In this document: piece after piece, positions 12,743 to 14,467 of the stretch
Position numbering within the stretch: the first letter of the stretch is position 1
How the letters are laid out: each line of letters opens with the position of its first letter
Assembly: GCA_021739805.1 (NCBI GenBank)
Contig: JAIPBB010000120.1
Coordinates: 1 to 14,467, forward strand
From: Saprospiraceae bacterium
Lineage (GTDB): Bacteria; Bacteroidota; Bacteroidia; Bacteroidales; JAIPBB01
DNA length: 14,467 bases
Direction: 5' to 3'
The notes under the pieces: model-generated
What the model saw: the letters and a program-made list of their open reading frames with translations, nothing else
Database searches by the model: none
What the model was told of the DNA's origin: nothing
Translations under genes and position numbers: made by a program

Positions 12743-12769
12743 AAAAAGAGGAACAATGTTCCTCTTTTT
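12743..12769 (-). terminator. Intrinsic terminator after the 428-residue gene
   Basis: The stem GAGGAAC/GTTCCTC (12748-12754 with 12758-12764) is flanked by A and T runs, 17 bases beyond the stop codon. It closely resembles the terminators at 3517 and 12547. Confidence 0.85.
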
Positions 12770-12785
12770 CTGAAATGAAGTGTGA

Positions 12786-14072
12786 TTACTTTATATTTCT
12801 CTTAGCGTTAACTTTTGCCTCTTTGATAGAGTTAAGATTTTTATAAAGTTCATGTTTGTAGATTAATAAATTGTTAAATGTTTGTTTTAACTTCGCATCT
12901 TCATTTACTAATTCTTCGTTTTCTTTTAACATACCAATTGATGCATTACAATCTCTGATTTTTTCTTCAATTTTCTTTTCTTTATCCTCCAATGCTCTAA
13001 GGTGTAACAATTCTTTTGAGAGCTTATTTTCAACAAATGGAGTCAAATCATAATCAAGGTCTTTTTGAATATCAATAATTAAATCATTTGGTGATGCATA
13101 CTCATAAAATGCGCTGCCTCTTCTTTGATCTTTTGTATATACATATAATTTGTCTTTATAGTTAAATACTGTTGCTTCAAGATAAGGATGTAAATTATTT
13201 GTAATTCTTAATGCTACATCTAGATCAACAAATTTGTCAATATTTTGTGCTGTTGTAGATGCCAATACATAATAATCTCTCTTTAACCAAGGAATAATTT
13301 TTGAATCAAATAAATTTTCAAGAGTAGTTTCTGTATCAAGTTTTTCTTCATTTAAGAAAACATCCTTATTATTCTTAGTTGAAAGACTTAAAATCAAATT
13401 CTCATCAATTCTAAAACTAATTTTATCGTCTACAATTTCTGATAATGATAATGCCTTTTCCAGAATTCTGAACTCTTGCATTTTTTCTTTATCCTCAATG
13501 TGATTTTCCAATAAAGTTTGTTTAACTTCATCTTCACCTATTAAGAACCATCTATCTCCGACAAATGCTAAATGCCCTTCTTCAACTTTTTCTACTAAAG
13601 TATAAACTTTATTTCCTTTTCCTGAATTTCTATAATTTTGAATTTCAATTGGATTATTTGAGTAACTTTGTAAAAATTGTTTTACTTCAGGAATCCAATC
13701 ATGAATTGTCAACTCATTCATAATAGCTTCCATTTTAGAATCGTCATTCTCTAAATTAATAATATTCAAAATTGAACTTATTGCTGGTCTATACAATTGT
13801 CCGTGGTTTTTTCTGTCAATAACCTTATATAAATGCTTAAGATTATAATTAAGAGGCTCTGTCTCTAATTCTTCTTTAAATGACTCCATTAAGTTTTTAA
13901 CTTTATTATCCCATGAATAAGGCATTAATCTTTCATTTAAATTTTGAACTAATTCTCTTTCAGAGAAATCATCATATTTCTGAATAAAAGTCTCGACAAC
14001 TTGTGTTAGGTCACTTTCATCAATCGTAAGTGTTCTCTTAAAATTGAATAAATCTAATTTCAAATTTTTCAT
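12786..14072 (-). CDS. Unknown 428-residue protein with C-terminal coiled coil
   Basis: I do not recognise a family. Residues 1-145 are helical and charged. Residues about 155-345 look mixed alpha/beta, with a possible duplicated segment (GHLAFVGDRWFLIGEDEV, then LYVYTKDQRRGSAFYEYAS). Residues 355-428 are Lys/Glu-rich and should form a coiled coil (RALEDKEKKIEEKIRD). LNE occurs at about residues 45-47 and 241-243, fitting the prohead-protease consensus. It shares the full bipartite promoter with the capsid and protease-scaffold genes, so it is probably made in large amounts at the same time. A virion or internal-head protein is my best guess, from promoter and composition only. Confidence 0.7.
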   Translation of the reverse strand: MKNLKLDLFNFKRTLTIDESDLTQVVETFIQKYDDFSERELVQNLNERLMPYSWDNKVKNLMESFKEELETEPLNYNLKHLYKVIDRKNHGQLYRPAISSILNIINLENDDSKMEAIMNELTIHDWIPEVKQFLQSYSNNPIEIQNYRNSGKGNKVYTLVEKVEEGHLAFVGDRWFLIGEDEVKQTLLENHIEDKEKMQEFRILEKALSLSEIVDDKISFRIDENLILSLSTKNNKDVFLNEEKLDTETTLENLFDSKIIPWLKRDYYVLASTTAQNIDKFVDLDVALRITNNLHPYLEATVFNYKDKLYVYTKDQRRGSAFYEYASPNDLIIDIQKDLDYDLTPFVENKLSKELLHLRALEDKEKKIEEKIRDCNASIGMLKENEELVNEDAKLKQTFNNLLIYKHELYKNLNSIKEAKVNAKRNIK

Positions 14073-14136
14073 AATATTGTTTTTTATTTTTTATATCTTG
14101 CAGTTTTTTAAAAAATTTTATTTTAAAATTCTATAT

Positions 14137-14169
14137 TATATATTTTATTATAAATGTGACTTTTTTCCA
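14137..14169 (-). promoter_or_regulatory. Bipartite late promoter of the 428-residue gene
   Basis: On the minus strand TGGAAAAAA (14161-14169) is followed after 15 bases by AAATATATA (14137-14145), 64 bases before the ATG at 14072. The GG-to-9-mer distance is identical to that of the capsid and protease-scaffold promoters. Confidence 0.6.
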
Positions 14170-14186
14170 ACTAAGAACAAAAAATA

Positions 14187-14195
14187 AAATATATA
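14187..14195 (+). promoter_or_regulatory. Variant late-promoter-like element (AAATATATA)
   Basis: One mismatch to the 9-mer, ending five bases before the ATG at 14201 on the plus strand. The arrangement is the same as at 580, 3503, 11056 and 11848 on the minus strand. Confidence 0.4.
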
Positions 14196-14200
14196 AGTTT

Positions 14201-14359
14201 ATGAAAAAAATAACACCAAGGGAATTTATAGAACAAAAATTTCCAAATCTTAAAGCCACACCTACAAATGAATTAAATAAAGTTATAGGTGGTGATACGA
14301 TATTATCATTAATGGAAGAGTATTATATGTATAGAATAACTTCACAAATTTTGACATAG
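14201..14359 (+). CDS. Small unknown protein, 52 residues
   Basis: Not recognised. The protein is MKKITPREFIEQKFPNLKAT, then a helical C-terminal half containing TILSLMEEYYMYRIT. A longer frame is open from 14156, but the start at 14201 is preferred. It has the AATATATA-n5-ATG context seen at other genes here, and the extra upstream residues would overlap the divergent promoter. It is the only phage-like gene read on the plus strand in this window and diverges from the 428-residue gene. Confidence 0.55.
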   Translation: MKKITPREFIEQKFPNLKATPTNELNKVIGGDTILSLMEEYYMYRITSQILT

Positions 14360-14382
14360 AATGACATAAAATGGTATAAAAT
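14353..14382 (+). repeat. Three tandem 10-bp repeats, possible promoter
   Basis: GACATAGAAT, GACATAAAAT and GGTATAAAAT follow each other without gaps across the stop of the 52-residue gene. TTGACA (14351) and TATAAA (14375) are 18 bases apart, so a sigma-70-like promoter for genes to the right is possible. The stretch 14364-14384 matches 20 of 21 bases of the 40-bp repeat at 677-697. Confidence 0.5.
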
Positions 14383-14417
14383 AAATCATTAAAATTAAGT
14401 TTTTGATATTTTTTATT

Positions 14418-14426
14418 TAATATATA
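14418..14426 (+). promoter_or_regulatory. Late-promoter-like TAATATATA at the right edge
   Basis: An exact 9-mer on the plus strand, 30 bases before an ATG at 14457 whose frame leaves the window after three complete codons. It may serve a plus-strand gene to the right, which cannot be judged here. Confidence 0.35.
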
Positions 14427-14467
14427 GATAAAGCGTACATTGATTTATTGGTAAAGATGGTTCTGCG

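Larger units (their letters stand above)
12284..12785. other. Gene-poor regulatory stretch
   Basis: About 500 bases between the gp55-like and 428-residue genes hold no intact gene. They contain phased repeats (12422-12485), two copies of GAATGATATT (12350, 12385) each followed by ATTGCCT (12362, 12409), a weak TTTTCAT/ATGAAAA hairpin (12311-12328), a frameshifted small frame and two terminators. A control region or replication origin is possible. Neither is shown. Confidence 0.5.

Noticed and set aside
14156..14359. A 67-residue start for the small plus-strand gene
   Set aside because: The ATG at 14201 has the AATATATA-n5-ATG context, and the longer form would overlap the divergent promoter.
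14430..14467. Start of a tRNA or gene at the right edge
   Set aside because: Too little sequence. No acceptor stem or coding signal can be judged.

Overview
The window is a piece of an AT-rich tailed-phage genome with the capsid genes of a T4-like myovirus. Recognisable T4 homologues are the major capsid protein (gene 23), portal (gene 20), prohead protease (gene 21, here fused to a scaffold-like region), head-completion nuclease (gene 4) and a short late sigma factor (gene 55-like). Start codons are preceded by A/T-rich tracts with no Shine-Dalgarno sequence, which suggests a Bacteroidota-type host. That host call is an inference from translation signals only.

Layout. Almost everything is on the minus strand and reads right to left. 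From the right edge: a small plus-strand gene (14201-14359) diverges from a 428-residue unknown protein (12786-14072). A 500-base gene-poor stretch (12284-12785) follows, with two terminators, a frameshifted gene remnant and helically phased repeats. Then come the gp55-like sigma factor (11909-12283), an 85-residue unknown, gp4, a 236-residue unknown, the portal (8517-10301), an acidic core-like protein (8009-8500), the protease-scaffold fusion (5472-7883) and the major capsid protein (3574-5379). Left of the capsid gene is an accessory region (about 600-3503). It holds an IS1595-family transposase, three copies of a 40-bp repeat (two of them forming a perfect 85-bp palindrome), a helix-turn-helix-like protein, a retropepsin-like protein, a candidate HEPN protein, and a zinc-finger-repeat gene cut off by the palindrome. 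The left edge holds a 116-residue unknown coupled to a leucine-rich-repeat gene that runs off the window.

How it works together. The head genes form an assembly cassette. Portal, acidic core protein, protease-scaffold and capsid protein should build a prohead, and the protease should then cut after (L/I)-x-E motifs. The scaffold region carries twelve consecutive 14-residue repeats, each with one (I/L)-A-E site in the same register. It therefore looks designed to form a coiled coil and then be cut into uniform peptides.

The 9-mer TAATATATA (one mismatch allowed) precedes most minus-strand genes. At three of them (capsid, protease-scaffold, 428-residue protein) a TGGAAAAAA element lies exactly 15 bp upstream of the 9-mer. 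I infer that this is the phage late promoter and that the gp55-like protein reads it. No rRNA, tRNA or CRISPR array was seen.
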